A stretch of 64,000 nt of DNA from Chloracidobacterium sp. (GCA_016706275.1 JADJJY010000001.1:1364001-1428000), one strand, 5' to 3'; shown: positions 7,414 through 19,912, counted from the stretch's first letter. Notes: generated from the sequence alone by a model not told the origin. Numbers and translations: made by a program.

Positions 7414-8682
7414 ATGCTGCGAAATTTTGTAAGGCCACGCCGCGTCGTTATAACGGGACTCGGCTGTGTTACGCCGATCGGCACAGGACGCGAAACTTTT
7501 TGGAATGGACTTGCGACCGGAGCTAGCGGCGTACGGCGGATCGAGTCGTTCGATACTGACAGCTCTGCCGTCAAGATCGCGGGCGAGATACACGATTTTG
7601 ACTGGCAGGCCGAGCTAAACATAAAGGATCGTAAACACGTACCGCGAACCGTGCCGCTGGCATTAGCAGCCGCTCGCGAAGCCATGTCCGACGCTGGAAT
7701 TGATACCACTGACATGCCGATCGAAAAACGCCGGACGATCGGTGTCGAGATCGGCACGGGCGGCGGTGGGCTCGCGTTTGCCGAAAAGCATTACGAATAC
7801 TGGTACGTCGGCCCCAAAACTCACGCCAGCGTTTACATCATCCCCGCCTCGACTCATGGTGGGCTTTCTTCGGAAATATCGATGGCGTTGGGGTTGCGAG
7901 GGCTGTCGCATGTCGTTTCGACCGGCTGTACGAGCTCGACCGACGCTATCTTTTATGCGGCACAGCATATTGCGCTAGGACGCCAGGATGTAATGATCGC
8001 GGGCGGTGTCGATGCTCCGCTGGCTCCGGGAATTTTGGCAGGGTTCAATCTGATGACCGTGCTGACCAACAACTGGAACGAAGAACCGCATCGAGCGTCG
8101 CGGCCGTTTGATAAAGACCGATCGGGCATTGTCGTTGCAGAGGGCTCGTACATTTTTGTGCTTGAGAGTCTTGATAGTGCGTTGGAACGCGGTGCGCGGA
8201 TCTATGCTGAGATCAGCGGCTATGGCTCGACTTGCGATGCGTATCACCGGGTGAGGCTTGACGATTCCGGTATCGAGCCGGCAAGAGCGATGTCCATCGC
8301 TCTTGAAGATGCCGGCATAGCTGCAGCCAACGTTGATTACGTAAATCTCCATGGCACTTCGACGGTATTGAACGACCGGATCGAAACCACAGCCGTCAAG
8401 ATCGCATTGGGCGATCACGCTTACAACATCCCAATGTCTGCCACCAAATCACAACTCGGCCATCCGCAGGGGGCAAGCGGTGCGGCGGGTATCGCTGCGG
8501 CTCTGTGTGCGATGACGACGGGCACCATCCCACCGACGATCAATCTCGACACTCCCGACCCGGAATGCGACCTCGATTACGTGCCAAATGTCGCGAGAAA
8601 GGACGAGGTCAACACGGCTTTGTGCAATTGCATCGGATTTGGCTCAAAGAATAGCGCGATCGTTTTACAGAAATACGCTTAA
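7414..8682 (+). CDS. Beta-ketoacyl synthase (FabF/KS-alpha-like)
   Basis: This 422-residue decarboxylating Claisen condensing enzyme has an intact Cys-His-His triad: Cys172 in STGCTSSTDAI, His313 in NLHGTST and His350 in KSQLGHPQGASGAAG. The nucleophile context GCTSS.DA is closer to KS-alpha of aromatic type II polyketide synthases (GCTSG.D) than to housekeeping FabF (ACA.G). A good AAGGGGAA ribosome-binding site precedes the ATG. It is followed 3 nt later by a methyltransferase and then an FAD oxidoreductase with a 4-nt overlap, so it forms a small coupled operon. No ACP or chain-length factor is present, so the product is unknown. Confidence 0.87.
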   Translation: MLRNFVRPRRVVITGLGCVTPIGTGRETFWNGLATGASGVRRIESFDTDSSAVKIAGEIHDFDWQAELNIKDRKHVPRTVPLALAAAREAMSDAGIDTTDMPIEKRRTIGVEIGTGGGGLAFAEKHYEYWYVGPKTHASVYIIPASTHGGLSSEISMALGLRGLSHVVSTGCTSSTDAIFYAAQHIALGRQDVMIAGGVDAPLAPGILAGFNLMTVLTNNWNEEPHRASRPFDKDRSGIVVAEGSYIFVLESLDSALERGARIYAEISGYGSTCDAYHRVRLDDSGIEPARAMSIALEDAGIAAANVDYVNLHGTSTVLNDRIETTAVKIALGDHAYNIPMSATKSQLGHPQGASGAAGIAAALCAMTTGTIPPTINLDTPDPECDLDYVPNVARKDEVNTALCNCIGFGSKNSAIVLQKYA

Positions 8683-8685
8683 CTT

Positions 8686-9375
8686 ATGTTCGAACGTTTT
8701 GCCACACGCAGCTACGAGCTTGAGCGATTAGACAAGGGCGATTACACGCCTGCCGAGTACCGCCGCTGGCAGCGGGAGATGTGGTTCATCCACCGCATCT
8801 TTGGTGAGTTGCGGGCTCTAAGGCGGACGCTTTTTCGCGATATTCAGGCCGCCGGTGATGGAGATGTTTCGGTTCTCGATGTCGGCGCTGGTTCGGGTGA
8901 ACTATTGCGAGAACTGGCAAAATGGACCGCAGCACGCAAGACCTTTTTTGTCGGTGCAGAGCTAAACGCCGAAGCGACTCGCACGATCAAGAGCGACACA
9001 CTTGCTGCGATCCAATGCGATGCTCTGCGGCTGCCATTTGCCGATGACAGTTTTGACCATGTGTTTTGCTCGCTGTTCCTACATCATTTGGACGATGATG
9101 ACGCAGTTAGTTTGCTAAAAGAGATGAGCCGTGTGGCGAGAAAGCGAGTTTACGCTATAGATCTTAATCGCCAGCCGATCGCCTATTATCTTTACAAAGC
9201 ACTCGGCAGAGTTTTCTTACAGCGATTCACGCTTGAAGACGGAGCACTATCGATACTGCGAAGCTTTAGGCCGGTGGAAATGGTCGAGATCGCAAATTCG
9301 GCGGGTTTGGCCGACGTGAGGGTCGACCGTTCGATGGTTAATCGGCTGATATTATCGGGACGTAAAATCTCATGA
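8686..9375 (+). CDS. SAM-dependent class I methyltransferase
   Basis: The protein is 229 residues. The SAM-binding motif I VLDVGAGSGELLRELAKW is near residue 64, followed by an acidic GAELN strand end and CDALRLPFADDSFDHVFCS (motif II/post II). The N-terminal segment ELERLDKGDYTPAEYRRW, with many Arg/Trp residues, is an extension seen in methyltransferases of lipid or polyketide clusters. It starts 3 nt after the ketosynthase and overlaps the oxidoreductase by ATGA. It probably O- or C-methylates the ketosynthase-derived product (inference from the operon). Confidence 0.85.
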   Translation: MFERFATRSYELERLDKGDYTPAEYRRWQREMWFIHRIFGELRALRRTLFRDIQAAGDGDVSVLDVGAGSGELLRELAKWTAARKTFFVGAELNAEATRTIKSDTLAAIQCDALRLPFADDSFDHVFCSLFLHHLDDDDAVSLLKEMSRVARKRVYAIDLNRQPIAYYLYKALGRVFLQRFTLEDGALSILRSFRPVEMVEIANSAGLADVRVDRSMVNRLILSGRKIS

Positions 9376-10559
9376 CACTCAGTGCAAAAACAGATTATGA
9401 CGTTGTTGTCGTTGGCGGAGGCCCGGCAGGGTCGGCAACCGCTATCCGGCTGGCTGGAGCGGGACTCGACGTGATGCTGGTTGAAAAGGCACGGTTTCCG
9501 CGTCAGAAACTTTGCGGAGAATTTATCTCGCCCGAATGTCTCGAGCATTTTGCCGAGCTTGGGGTGTCCGGTGATATAAAACTCGCGGGCGGCGTCGATA
9601 TTTCCGAAACAGTTTTCTACTCACGCAGCGGCAAAGGAGTTGCGGTCAAAAGTGAGTGGTTCGGCCAGGTCGGGTCACACGCGTTAGGGCTCAGCCGAGC
9701 CGAGATGGATGATGTTTTGCTCAAACGGGCATCGGAAGTAGGCGTCGCCGTCCGCGAAGAGACAACCGCTGCCGGGCTGATATTTGACGATGACCGCGTT
9801 ATCGGTGTTCGTCTAAAGGACAAGGAGGGCCTCGAAACGCCCGTCACGGCGACACTAGTTATCGACGCGACCGGCAGAACCCGCTCACTCGCCCGCCGTT
9901 TAGAAAAAGATGCCGGACAGCAAAAACGTGCGGGACACGTAGCATTCAAAGCCCATCTTGCCGGAGCACAGATCGCGGCGGGTGCGTGTGAAATATTTGC
10001 CTATCGCGGCGGTTATGGCGGATGCAATAGTATTGAGCATGGGCTTTTCAACCTTTGCTTTATTGCTGATGCCAAGGACGTAAAGCGGTGTGGCAGCGAT
10101 GCAGAGAGGGTAATGCGAGAGGTCGTCTGTACAAACAAACGTGCGGCCGCAGTTCTCCAGAATGTCACAGTCGAGAGCGAATGGCTGGCCGTGCCGATCG
10201 AGCGATACGGTCGCGGCGAACTTGTTCCCGCTCAAGGATTGCTGACGGTCGGTGACTCGGCGGCTTTCATAGATCCGTTTACGGGCAGCGGTATTTTGCT
10301 GGCGCTGGAAAGTTCAAGGATCGCTGCAACGGCTATCGCCGAAAGCTTCGCGGCTGGTCGCGACCCGGAAACTTTGGCGGTAGAATATCAGCGAAAATAC
10401 TCGTCTGCGTTCGACGCTCGTCTGCGGGTTTGCCGCATCTTACGTCACGCGGCGTCGATGCCGTTTTTGGCTGACGCGACAATATCAATGCTGCGGGCAA
10501 GCGGCGGGCTTAGTCGTCGTGTTGCACGGGCGACGCGGCTCGCGACACGTTCAGCGTAG
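9372..10559 (+). CDS. FAD-dependent oxidoreductase, geranylgeranyl-reductase / aromatic hydroxylase type
   Basis: This 395-residue flavoprotein has the Rossmann dinucleotide motif VVVGGGPAGSATAIRLAG at residues 11-28, the VEKARFPRQKLCGEFISPEC segment typical of the geranylgeranyl reductase/PHBH-like group, and the second FAD motif LTVGDSAAFIDPFTGSGI near residue 287. It should reduce or hydroxylate a lipid or polyketide intermediate. Translational coupling to the methyltransferase and its place downstream of a KS-alpha-like enzyme suggest a tailoring step. Substrate and direction of the redox step cannot be read from sequence. Confidence 0.85.
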   Translation: MTLSAKTDYDVVVVGGGPAGSATAIRLAGAGLDVMLVEKARFPRQKLCGEFISPECLEHFAELGVSGDIKLAGGVDISETVFYSRSGKGVAVKSEWFGQVGSHALGLSRAEMDDVLLKRASEVGVAVREETTAAGLIFDDDRVIGVRLKDKEGLETPVTATLVIDATGRTRSLARRLEKDAGQQKRAGHVAFKAHLAGAQIAAGACEIFAYRGGYGGCNSIEHGLFNLCFIADAKDVKRCGSDAERVMREVVCTNKRAAAVLQNVTVESEWLAVPIERYGRGELVPAQGLLTVGDSAAFIDPFTGSGILLALESSRIAATAIAESFAAGRDPETLAVEYQRKYSSAFDARLRVCRILRHAASMPFLADATISMLRASGGLSRRVARATRLATRSA

Positions 10560-10625
10560 TGTTTGACACTAGCAAAGCGAGTGTCTAAAATCGCGGTAGT
10601 TACTGAAAAATCGAGCCTTTCTAAT

Positions 10626-11537
10626 ATGAGCAATACCGGAATGATCAAGGTCGGCGTTGAGATCCGCACAAATGAGCTGAGGGCTGTCGCCGTCGATCAG
10701 GATGGCCAGCTTGCTGCGACGCGGTCGATAGCGTTTGACCCCGCCGAGGAGACCGCGCAGCAGGTCAAATCGCTGATCGGCGGACTCAAAAAGGATGTCG
10801 GTGATTTTGACCGTCTAGGCGTTGCCGTGCCGGGACTTGTCGATCAGGGGACGCACAGGGTCGCATTCTCGGCTCATATTCCCGAGCATTCAAATTTTGA
10901 CTTGATAAAAGAGATCAGCAGTGCCACGGGCCTCATCGCGTCGATCGAAAACGACGCCAACTCGGCCGCTTACGGCGAATTTATCCTTGGAGCCGCACGC
11001 GACAGCAACAATTTCTTTTACGCGACGCTTGGCGAGGGCGTCGGCGGAGCGTTTATACTCGGCGGCGAGATATGGCGTGGCGCGTCAGGATTTGCGGGAG
11101 AATTTGGCTTTGTCCCGATCAATTCCGAAGGTATGCGTTTGGAAGAGGTTGCATCGACTGAGAATATTGTCCGGCGAACCAAGGCACGCTTTCATCAGGA
11201 CAGCACGTCTTCGCTCAATTCGCTGGACGAAGAGGCGATCACGCTCGACAACATTATCATGGCGGCTCGTGAAGACGATGATTTTGCCCAGATGATGCTC
11301 GAACGCACAGGCGTGTATGTCGGCACGGCTGTCGCCAGCGTCATAAATCTACTCAATTTGGAAAAGGTAGTCGTTGGCGGTGAGATCATGGACGCTAAGA
11401 ATCTAGTACTCGACGCTATCATCGAACGGGCCCGCGAACTGTCGTTCGCTCCATCATTTGAGGCGGTGAGCATTGTCGAGGGCGAGCTGGGAGAATTTGC
11501 TGCAGCGACCGGTGCGGCGCTGCTTGCGGAAAAGTAA
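10626..11537 (+). CDS. ROK-family protein lacking the canonical phosphate and zinc motifs
   Basis: This 303-residue protein has the ROK/actin-like fold markers VPGLVD, the catalytic-Asp segment IENDANSAAYGE and GEGVGGAFILGGEIWRG. Two defining motifs are altered. The N-terminal DxGGT phosphate loop reads GVEIRTNELRA, and the CxCGxxGC zinc site after GEFGFVPI is absent. It also lacks the HTH of ROK repressors. It could be a zinc-less sugar kinase or a sugar-binding regulator. The ATG at 10626 was chosen over a TTG 63 nt upstream because homology begins there. It follows the ketosynthase operon on the same strand. Confidence 0.72.
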   Translation: MSNTGMIKVGVEIRTNELRAVAVDQDGQLAATRSIAFDPAEETAQQVKSLIGGLKKDVGDFDRLGVAVPGLVDQGTHRVAFSAHIPEHSNFDLIKEISSATGLIASIENDANSAAYGEFILGAARDSNNFFYATLGEGVGGAFILGGEIWRGASGFAGEFGFVPINSEGMRLEEVASTENIVRRTKARFHQDSTSSLNSLDEEAITLDNIIMAAREDDDFAQMMLERTGVYVGTAVASVINLLNLEKVVVGGEIMDAKNLVLDAIIERARELSFAPSFEAVSIVEGELGEFAAATGAALLAEK

Positions 11538-11637
11538 TTAGAAAAACGAGAGAAATATTATTCTTTTAATTAAGGCAACTTATTTAACGGTGATTGCTCT
11601 TAATTGCAGATTTAGATATTTTTTTATATTGTGCAAT

Positions 11638-11665
11638 TTGCGGATTTTCTAAGTTCTTGTAATAT
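11638..11665 (+). promoter_or_regulatory. Possible promoter of the act-cox operon, within an AT-rich 264-bp gap
   Basis: TTGCGG and TAATAT are separated by 16 bp, about 135 nt before actA. The gap from 11538 to about 11700 is visibly more A/T-rich than its surroundings. The remaining leader, about 100 nt, contains no ORF that I can support. The call is a by-eye match only. Confidence 0.3.
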
Positions 11666-11801
11666 TAGTAGCAGTTTTACGGTTCGCAATTTTTATTTAG
11701 ACAGGTTGATCTGATCCATTCTCGAACGCATTGCCAAGGCAAAGCACACGGGCAGGATAGGTCTGAATTTCTTGGTCGTCCTTCAGCGAATAGACTAAAC
11801 A

Positions 11802-12461
11802 ATGGCGCAATTTTTTAATAAAAGTGCAAACAACATCGCGAGGATCAGCATGGTCGCGGCCGCTGTTCTAGCTGGCGTTGGCGGATTTGCGTTCACTCAG
11901 TTCTCGAGATCCTCGTATCTGACCGGACGTTACGTCGAAAAGCAGCAGCCGGTGCAATTTAGCCATAAGCATCACGTCGGCGACGATGGGATCGATTGTC
12001 GTTATTGCCACCAAACGGTCGAGACGACTGCCACGGCGGGTATGCCCTCGACGCAGACCTGTATGAACTGTCACAGCCAGCTTTGGGCCGACAGTCCGTA
12101 TCTTGAGCCGGTACGTGCAAGCTTTCGCGATAATAAGCCTATCGAATGGGAACGCGTACATGACCTTCCCGAATACACATATTTTAATCACAGCATCCAC
12201 GTCGCCAAGGGCGTAGGTTGTTCGACGTGCCACGGCCAGATCGATAACATGCCGGCGGTTTTTCAGGAAAACACTCTGCAGATGGAATGGTGCATCGCAT
12301 GTCACCGTGCTCCTGAAAAGTTTATCCGTCCTAAGAAAGAGATCTTTAACATGGCTTGGCAGGACGGCGATCTGGATGAAAAAGAACGTAAGCAGTTGAA
12401 AGACGATCTTAAGATCCGCAGCAAAGAAATGATGACGAGCTGTTCGACCTGTCATAGGTAA
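11802..12461 (+). CDS. actA: Alternative complex III pentahaem cytochrome c subunit ActA
   Basis: This 219-residue protein has one N-terminal membrane anchor or uncleaved signal (about residues 15-33) and five CxxCH haem c motifs: CRYCH, CMNCH, CSTCH, CIACH and CSTCH. It is the multihaem subunit of alternative complex III, which oxidises menaquinol and passes electrons towards periplasmic cytochromes c. It is the first gene of a 12-gene act-cox operon. Additional His residues (FSHKHH, YFNHSIH) could be distal haem ligands. The gene order actA-B-C-D-E-F that follows makes the assignment firm. Confidence 0.93.
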   Translation: MAQFFNKSANNIARISMVAAAVLAGVGGFAFTQFSRSSYLTGRYVEKQQPVQFSHKHHVGDDGIDCRYCHQTVETTATAGMPSTQTCMNCHSQLWADSPYLEPVRASFRDNKPIEWERVHDLPEYTYFNHSIHVAKGVGCSTCHGQIDNMPAVFQENTLQMEWCIACHRAPEKFIRPKKEIFNMAWQDGDLDEKERKQLKDDLKIRSKEMMTSCSTCHR

Positions 12462-12491
12462 GAGCAGAACACAGAAGAGTTGAAAAACTTT

Positions 12492-15923
<3,432 letters not shown>

Positions 15924-15945
15924 GCAATTTTAGCCTTTAAGATTT

Positions 15946-17394
15946 ATGAAGGACGATAAAGAACTTCAAAAGAAACTGCACCCCGCAATGCTCGAGGGCG
16001 ACCACTCGTTTGCGAGTGTGACCGACAAGATCAGTGACGTTACGCTCAAAAAGCGAACGCCGTTTCACTGGTTTATCGGGTTTGGGCTCGCCTTTATGGT
16101 CGCCCAGCTGCTGCTCTTTTCGGTAATGTGGCTGCTCGCGAACGGTATCGGTGTCTGGGGAAACAACCAGCCGGTCGGATGGGCGTTCGACATTATCAAT
16201 TTTGTTTGGTGGATCGGTATCGGCCACGCCGGAACGCTGATCTCTGCTATTTTGCTGCTTTTGAATCAAAAGTGGCGTACGTCGATCAACCGTTTTGCCG
16301 AAGCAATGACGCTGTTTGCCGTTGCCTGCGCGGCGATGTTTCCGCTGCTGCATACAGGGCGTCCTTGGCTTGCGGCATACTGGCTGTTCCCGTATCCAAA
16401 TACAATGGGCATCTGGCCCAATTTCCGCAGCCCTTTGATCTGGGACGTTTTTGCCGTCTCGACTTACGCGACCGTCTCGGCGCTGTTTTGGTACGTCGGA
16501 CTAATTCCCGATCTCGCGACGCTTCGCGACCGGGCTAAGAATAAATATTTCAAGTTTGTCTATGCCGCTCTTTCGTGGGGCTGGCGTGGTTCGGCTCGTC
16601 ACTGTCACCGTTATGAGATCACATATTTGATCCTGGCGGGGCTTTCGACGCCGCTCGTGCTTTCGGTCCACTCGATCGTGTCATTCGACTTCTCGGTGTC
16701 ACAGGTTCCGGGCTGGCACGCGACCATTTTCCCGCCGTACTTTGTTGCTGGTGCCGTGTTCGCCGGTTTTGCGATGGTGCTAATTCTTTGTATCCCGCTA
16801 CGAAAGTGGTACCGGATGCAGGATTTTATTACACACCAGCACTTGATCTATATGGCTAAGGTCATGCTCGCGACCGGGCTGATCGTGGTCTATGGCTACG
16901 CGATGGAAGCCTTTTTCGGCTGGTACAGTGCGTCGCAGTACGAAGTATTTATGGTCAAGAACCGTATCTGGGAAGGGCCGTATTGGTGGTCGTACTGGAT
17001 GCTGATCTTTTGTAACGGCATCTCGATCCAGTTTTTGTGGTTCAAACGGTTTAGAGAAAGCGAATTTTGGCTGTTTGTGATCTCAGTGATCGTCAGTGTC
17101 GGTATGTGGCTTGAGCGGTTCGTCATCATCGTGACGAGTCTGCACCGCGACTTTTTGCCGTCAAGCTGGGCGATGTACAGTCCGCGTGTTTGGGACTGGA
17201 CGATGTTCATCGGCACGATCGGATTTTTCTTTACGCTGATATATCTGTTCGTCAGATTTGTACCGATCATCTCGATATTCGAGGTCAGAACGCTGTTGCC
17301 CGAAGCTAATGTTCACGGGCATCAACAAGATTTTGAGGAGAACGTGAACGAGGTCGAATATACATACGACCGGACCGATCCGCCTAACGACTAG
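15946..17394 (+). CDS. actC: Alternative complex III integral membrane subunit ActC (NrfD/PsrC-like)
   Basis: This 482-residue polytopic protein has about ten hydrophobic helices starting near residue 42 (HWFIGFGLAFMVAQLLLF). It is an NrfD-family quinol-binding subunit. The block WWIGIGHAGTLISAILLLLN is characteristic, and histidines and acidic residues in the helices (LLHTGRPW, RDFLPSSWAMYSPRVWDW) are conserved in ActC. It starts 22 nt after actB. It is thought to oxidise quinol and possibly contribute to proton movement. The C-terminal cytoplasmic tail is acidic. Confidence 0.92.
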   Translation: MKDDKELQKKLHPAMLEGDHSFASVTDKISDVTLKKRTPFHWFIGFGLAFMVAQLLLFSVMWLLANGIGVWGNNQPVGWAFDIINFVWWIGIGHAGTLISAILLLLNQKWRTSINRFAEAMTLFAVACAAMFPLLHTGRPWLAAYWLFPYPNTMGIWPNFRSPLIWDVFAVSTYATVSALFWYVGLIPDLATLRDRAKNKYFKFVYAALSWGWRGSARHCHRYEITYLILAGLSTPLVLSVHSIVSFDFSVSQVPGWHATIFPPYFVAGAVFAGFAMVLILCIPLRKWYRMQDFITHQHLIYMAKVMLATGLIVVYGYAMEAFFGWYSASQYEVFMVKNRIWEGPYWWSYWMLIFCNGISIQFLWFKRFRESEFWLFVISVIVSVGMWLERFVIIVTSLHRDFLPSSWAMYSPRVWDWTMFIGTIGFFFTLIYLFVRFVPIISIFEVRTLLPEANVHGHQQDFEENVNEVEYTYDRTDPPND

Positions 17395-17424
17395 TAGCGG
17401 TAGGCAGTGAACCTTTAGATAGTT

Positions 17425-17958
17425 ATGGAAAGCAAACTTCACGGGATAATGGCTGAGTTTGATACGCCCTCGGATCTGGTCGATGCGGCGCGTAAGGTCC
17501 GTGATGCGGGCTATACGAAAACGGACGCCTTTTCGCCGTTTCCGCTTCATGAGATCGACGAGGCTCTGGGTATCAAGCGGAGCATACTGCCGTACCTGAT
17601 ATTTTGCGGCGGCATTACGGGGCTGTTGTCCGGCATTGGCCTGCAATATTTTGTCCATGTATTTGACTGGCCGATCATCGTGGGTGGGCGTCCTCACTTT
17701 AGTTTGCCGGCATTTATACCCCCGGCGTATGAGCTGACGATCCTTTTCTCGGCGTTTGTTGCGGTTTTTGGCATGTTGTTTCTCAATGGTCTGCCGGCTC
17801 CGTATCACCCGGTCTTTAACGTGCCGAGATTTGCTCTCGCCACGCGAGAAAAGTTTTTCCTCATCATCGAGTCAAAGGACGAAAAGTACGAATACGCGGA
17901 AACGAGAAGTTTTATGGAAAGCCTAGCCCCGCAGGAGGTGTTTGATGTTGAAGAATAA
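17425..17958 (+). CDS. actD: Alternative complex III subunit ActD (DUF3341)
   Basis: This 177-residue protein has a soluble N-terminus (GIMAEFDTPSDLVDAARKVR, then YTKTDAFSPFPLHEIDEALG), two transmembrane helices (about 53-75 and 103-127) with the connecting DWPIIVGGRPHF motif, and a soluble C-terminus. All are typical of DUF3341, the peripheral-anchor subunit of alternative complex III. It lies between actC and actE and overlaps actE by 14 nt; the actE ribosome-binding site (AGGAGG) lies within its last codons. Confidence 0.92.
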   Translation: MESKLHGIMAEFDTPSDLVDAARKVRDAGYTKTDAFSPFPLHEIDEALGIKRSILPYLIFCGGITGLLSGIGLQYFVHVFDWPIIVGGRPHFSLPAFIPPAYELTILFSAFVAVFGMLFLNGLPAPYHPVFNVPRFALATREKFFLIIESKDEKYEYAETRSFMESLAPQEVFDVEE

Positions 17959-18652
17959 ACGCAACTACCTCTACGGCCTTTTGCTTACTGCCTACTGTCT
18001 GCTCACGGTCGGTTGTGGCTTGCGTTTTGATATGCAGGACCAGCCGCGTTACAAGGTGTATAAAAAGAGCGAGTGGTTCAAGGACGGCCTGTCGACACGC
18101 GACCAGGTCGTGGGAACTGTGGCCCGGGGGCATCTGCACGACAATAAAGCGTTTTATACCGGTAAGATCGATAATCCGGATCTCAATGCCGTAGTAACGA
18201 GCACCGTTACATCGACCGGCAATACGTTAGTGACCAGTTTTCCTAATGACATAGACGAATTTCCGATCCCGGTCACCAAGGAATTGGTCGATCGCGGACA
18301 GGATCGCTACAACATCCACTGCATCGTGTGCCACGGCCCAGTTGGCAACGGCGACGGTATGGTCGTACGACGCGGCTTTCCAAAACCACCGACCTATCAT
18401 GACGACCGTTTACGCAATGCTCCGGTAGGCCATTTCTTTGATGTTATGACAAATGGTTGGGGCCGGATGAGTAGTTATTCGTATCAGATACAACCGGCTG
18501 ACCGCTGGGCGATCGTTGCATACATTCGGGCTTTGCAGGTCAGTCAGAACCCGGAAGAAAGTCTCAAAATGAGCACAAAACCTGAATCGAACGCGGCTGC
18601 TCCGAAGCCGGCTGAGACAACCAACGCGAACACGAACGGAGGAAACCGCTAA
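17945..18652 (+). CDS. actE: Alternative complex III monohaem cytochrome c subunit ActE
   Basis: The protein is 235 residues. It carries a signal peptide with a probable lipid-attachment Cys (YCLLTVGCG), one haem motif CIVCH near residue 124 and a Met-containing loop NGWGRMSSY that could supply the sixth haem ligand. It accepts electrons within ACIII and delivers them to oxidase. The ATG follows AGGAGG by 7 nt. The C-terminal 35 residues are low-complexity Ala/Pro/Asn/Thr. The hydrophobic core of the signal peptide is encoded by 7-nt periodic DNA (see repeat at 17978). Confidence 0.9.
   Translation: MLKNKRNYLYGLLLTAYCLLTVGCGLRFDMQDQPRYKVYKKSEWFKDGLSTRDQVVGTVARGHLHDNKAFYTGKIDNPDLNAVVTSTVTSTGNTLVTSFPNDIDEFPIPVTKELVDRGQDRYNIHCIVCHGPVGNGDGMVVRRGFPKPPTYHDDRLRNAPVGHFFDVMTNGWGRMSSYSYQIQPADRWAIVAYIRALQVSQNPEESLKMSTKPESNAAAPKPAETTNANTNGGNR
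17978..18005. repeat. Heptad array encoding the ActE signal-peptide core
   Basis: Four units (cttttgc, ttactgc, ctactgt, ctgctca) in tandem are translated as part of LLLTAYCLLT. The 7-nt spacing is visible despite unit divergence. Confidence 0.6.
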
Positions 18653-19885
18653 ATGGCAAATCTTGATGACTATCAAGCACCGGCCGTGATCAACCGTTGG
18701 CGAACACTCGCTCTCGGTGCGGGGGGTATTGCCTTGCTCGCTTGGGCTGTCGGAACATACTTGAACCCGGAACAGGGTTTGCGTTCGTGGCTACTCGGCT
18801 TTATTTTCTGGGCCGGCATCACGTTTGGTTCGTTGGGCGTTTTGATGCTCCAGTATCTGACCGGCGGGGCATGGGGCGTTGTTATTCGCCGCACGCTTGA
18901 AGCAGCAACACGTACCCTGCCGCTTGTGGCCCTGTTGTTCATTCCGCTCGCACTAGGCGTTTATTTTCATACCTTTATGGAATTTACGCACATGGCGGAA
19001 AGCGATAAGGCGATTGATATCCACATCATGGAAGCCCGCGGGATCTACATGGCCCCCTGGTTTTGGATCGTGCGTTCGGCTATTTATTTCGCCGTGTTCG
19101 GCGTGATGGTCTATCTTCTGAATAAATGGTCTGTGCAGCAGGATAAAACCGAGACGGTCGAAGAATCGCGACTGGTGCTTGAAAAAGCATCGCGTTTCTC
19201 AGGCCCGACAATGGTCTTCTTTGCGTTGACGGTGACATTTGCGGTCGTTGACTGGATGATGATGCTTGATCCGCATTGGTTCTCAACGATGTGGGGATTG
19301 TTGTTTGTTGCCGGATGGGGGCTGAGCTGTTTTTGTTTTTGCGTCGCGCTGCTGGCAAGCCTTTCAAATACGGCTCCGATGAATCGCGTGCTTGGCAAAC
19401 GGCATTTCCATGACCTGGGTAAGCTGATGCTGGCTCTGACGATGGTCTGGGCGTATTTCAATTTCTCTCAATTCCTGATCATCTGGGCGGGTAATCTGCC
19501 CGAGGAAACGACCTGGTATTTGGCTAGAATGAAGGGTGGTTGGGGCTACATCGGGATCATTTTGATCGTGTTCCACTTTGCATTTCCGTTCCTCGTTCTG
19601 CTCCAGCAGGATTTTAAGCGAAAGGCGCGTTGGCTGGCAACGCTTGCGATGTTCATTTTGGTGATGCGTATTGTCGATATGTTTTACCTTATCGGGCCGA
19701 CTCCCCGCGTTTCGGGCACGCTGGGTCAAGGAGCATTCTTTATTAGCTGGATGGATGTTGTTGCCCCTATTGCCGTCGGCGGTATCTGGCTGTGGTGGTT
19801 CTTTGGCCAGTTGCTCAAACGGCCAATGGTCCCGGCAAAGGATCCGTATTTTGAAGGGGCTGTCGAGCACGGCCACGGGCATTAG
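18653..19885 (+). CDS. actF: Alternative complex III integral membrane subunit ActF
   Basis: This 410-residue protein of about ten helices is the second quinol-binding-type membrane subunit of ACIII (NrfD-related). ATG follows the actE stop directly, with GGAGGA 9 nt upstream. Segments such as IMEARGIYMAPWFWIVRSAI, VVDWMMMLDPHWFSTMWG and FSQFLIIWAGNLPEETTWY match ActF proteins. It has a His-rich C-terminus (VEHGHGH). It completes the core actABCDEF set. Confidence 0.92.
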   Translation: MANLDDYQAPAVINRWRTLALGAGGIALLAWAVGTYLNPEQGLRSWLLGFIFWAGITFGSLGVLMLQYLTGGAWGVVIRRTLEAATRTLPLVALLFIPLALGVYFHTFMEFTHMAESDKAIDIHIMEARGIYMAPWFWIVRSAIYFAVFGVMVYLLNKWSVQQDKTETVEESRLVLEKASRFSGPTMVFFALTVTFAVVDWMMMLDPHWFSTMWGLLFVAGWGLSCFCFCVALLASLSNTAPMNRVLGKRHFHDLGKLMLALTMVWAYFNFSQFLIIWAGNLPEETTWYLARMKGGWGYIGIILIVFHFAFPFLVLLQQDFKRKARWLATLAMFILVMRIVDMFYLIGPTPRVSGTLGQGAFFISWMDVVAPIAVGGIWLWWFFGQLLKRPMVPAKDPYFEGAVEHGHGH

Positions 19886-19912
19886 TTAACGGTTGGCTGA
19901 GTAAAAACTGAT

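Noticed and set aside
6535..7593. DedA reading extended 104 residues upstream
   Set aside because: The added residues lack family pattern and overlap the divergent ketosynthase gene; the family N-terminus begins at 7281.
11868..12455. Long open frame antisense to actA (195 codons)
   Set aside because: actA has five haem motifs and operon context; the antisense frame is composition-driven.
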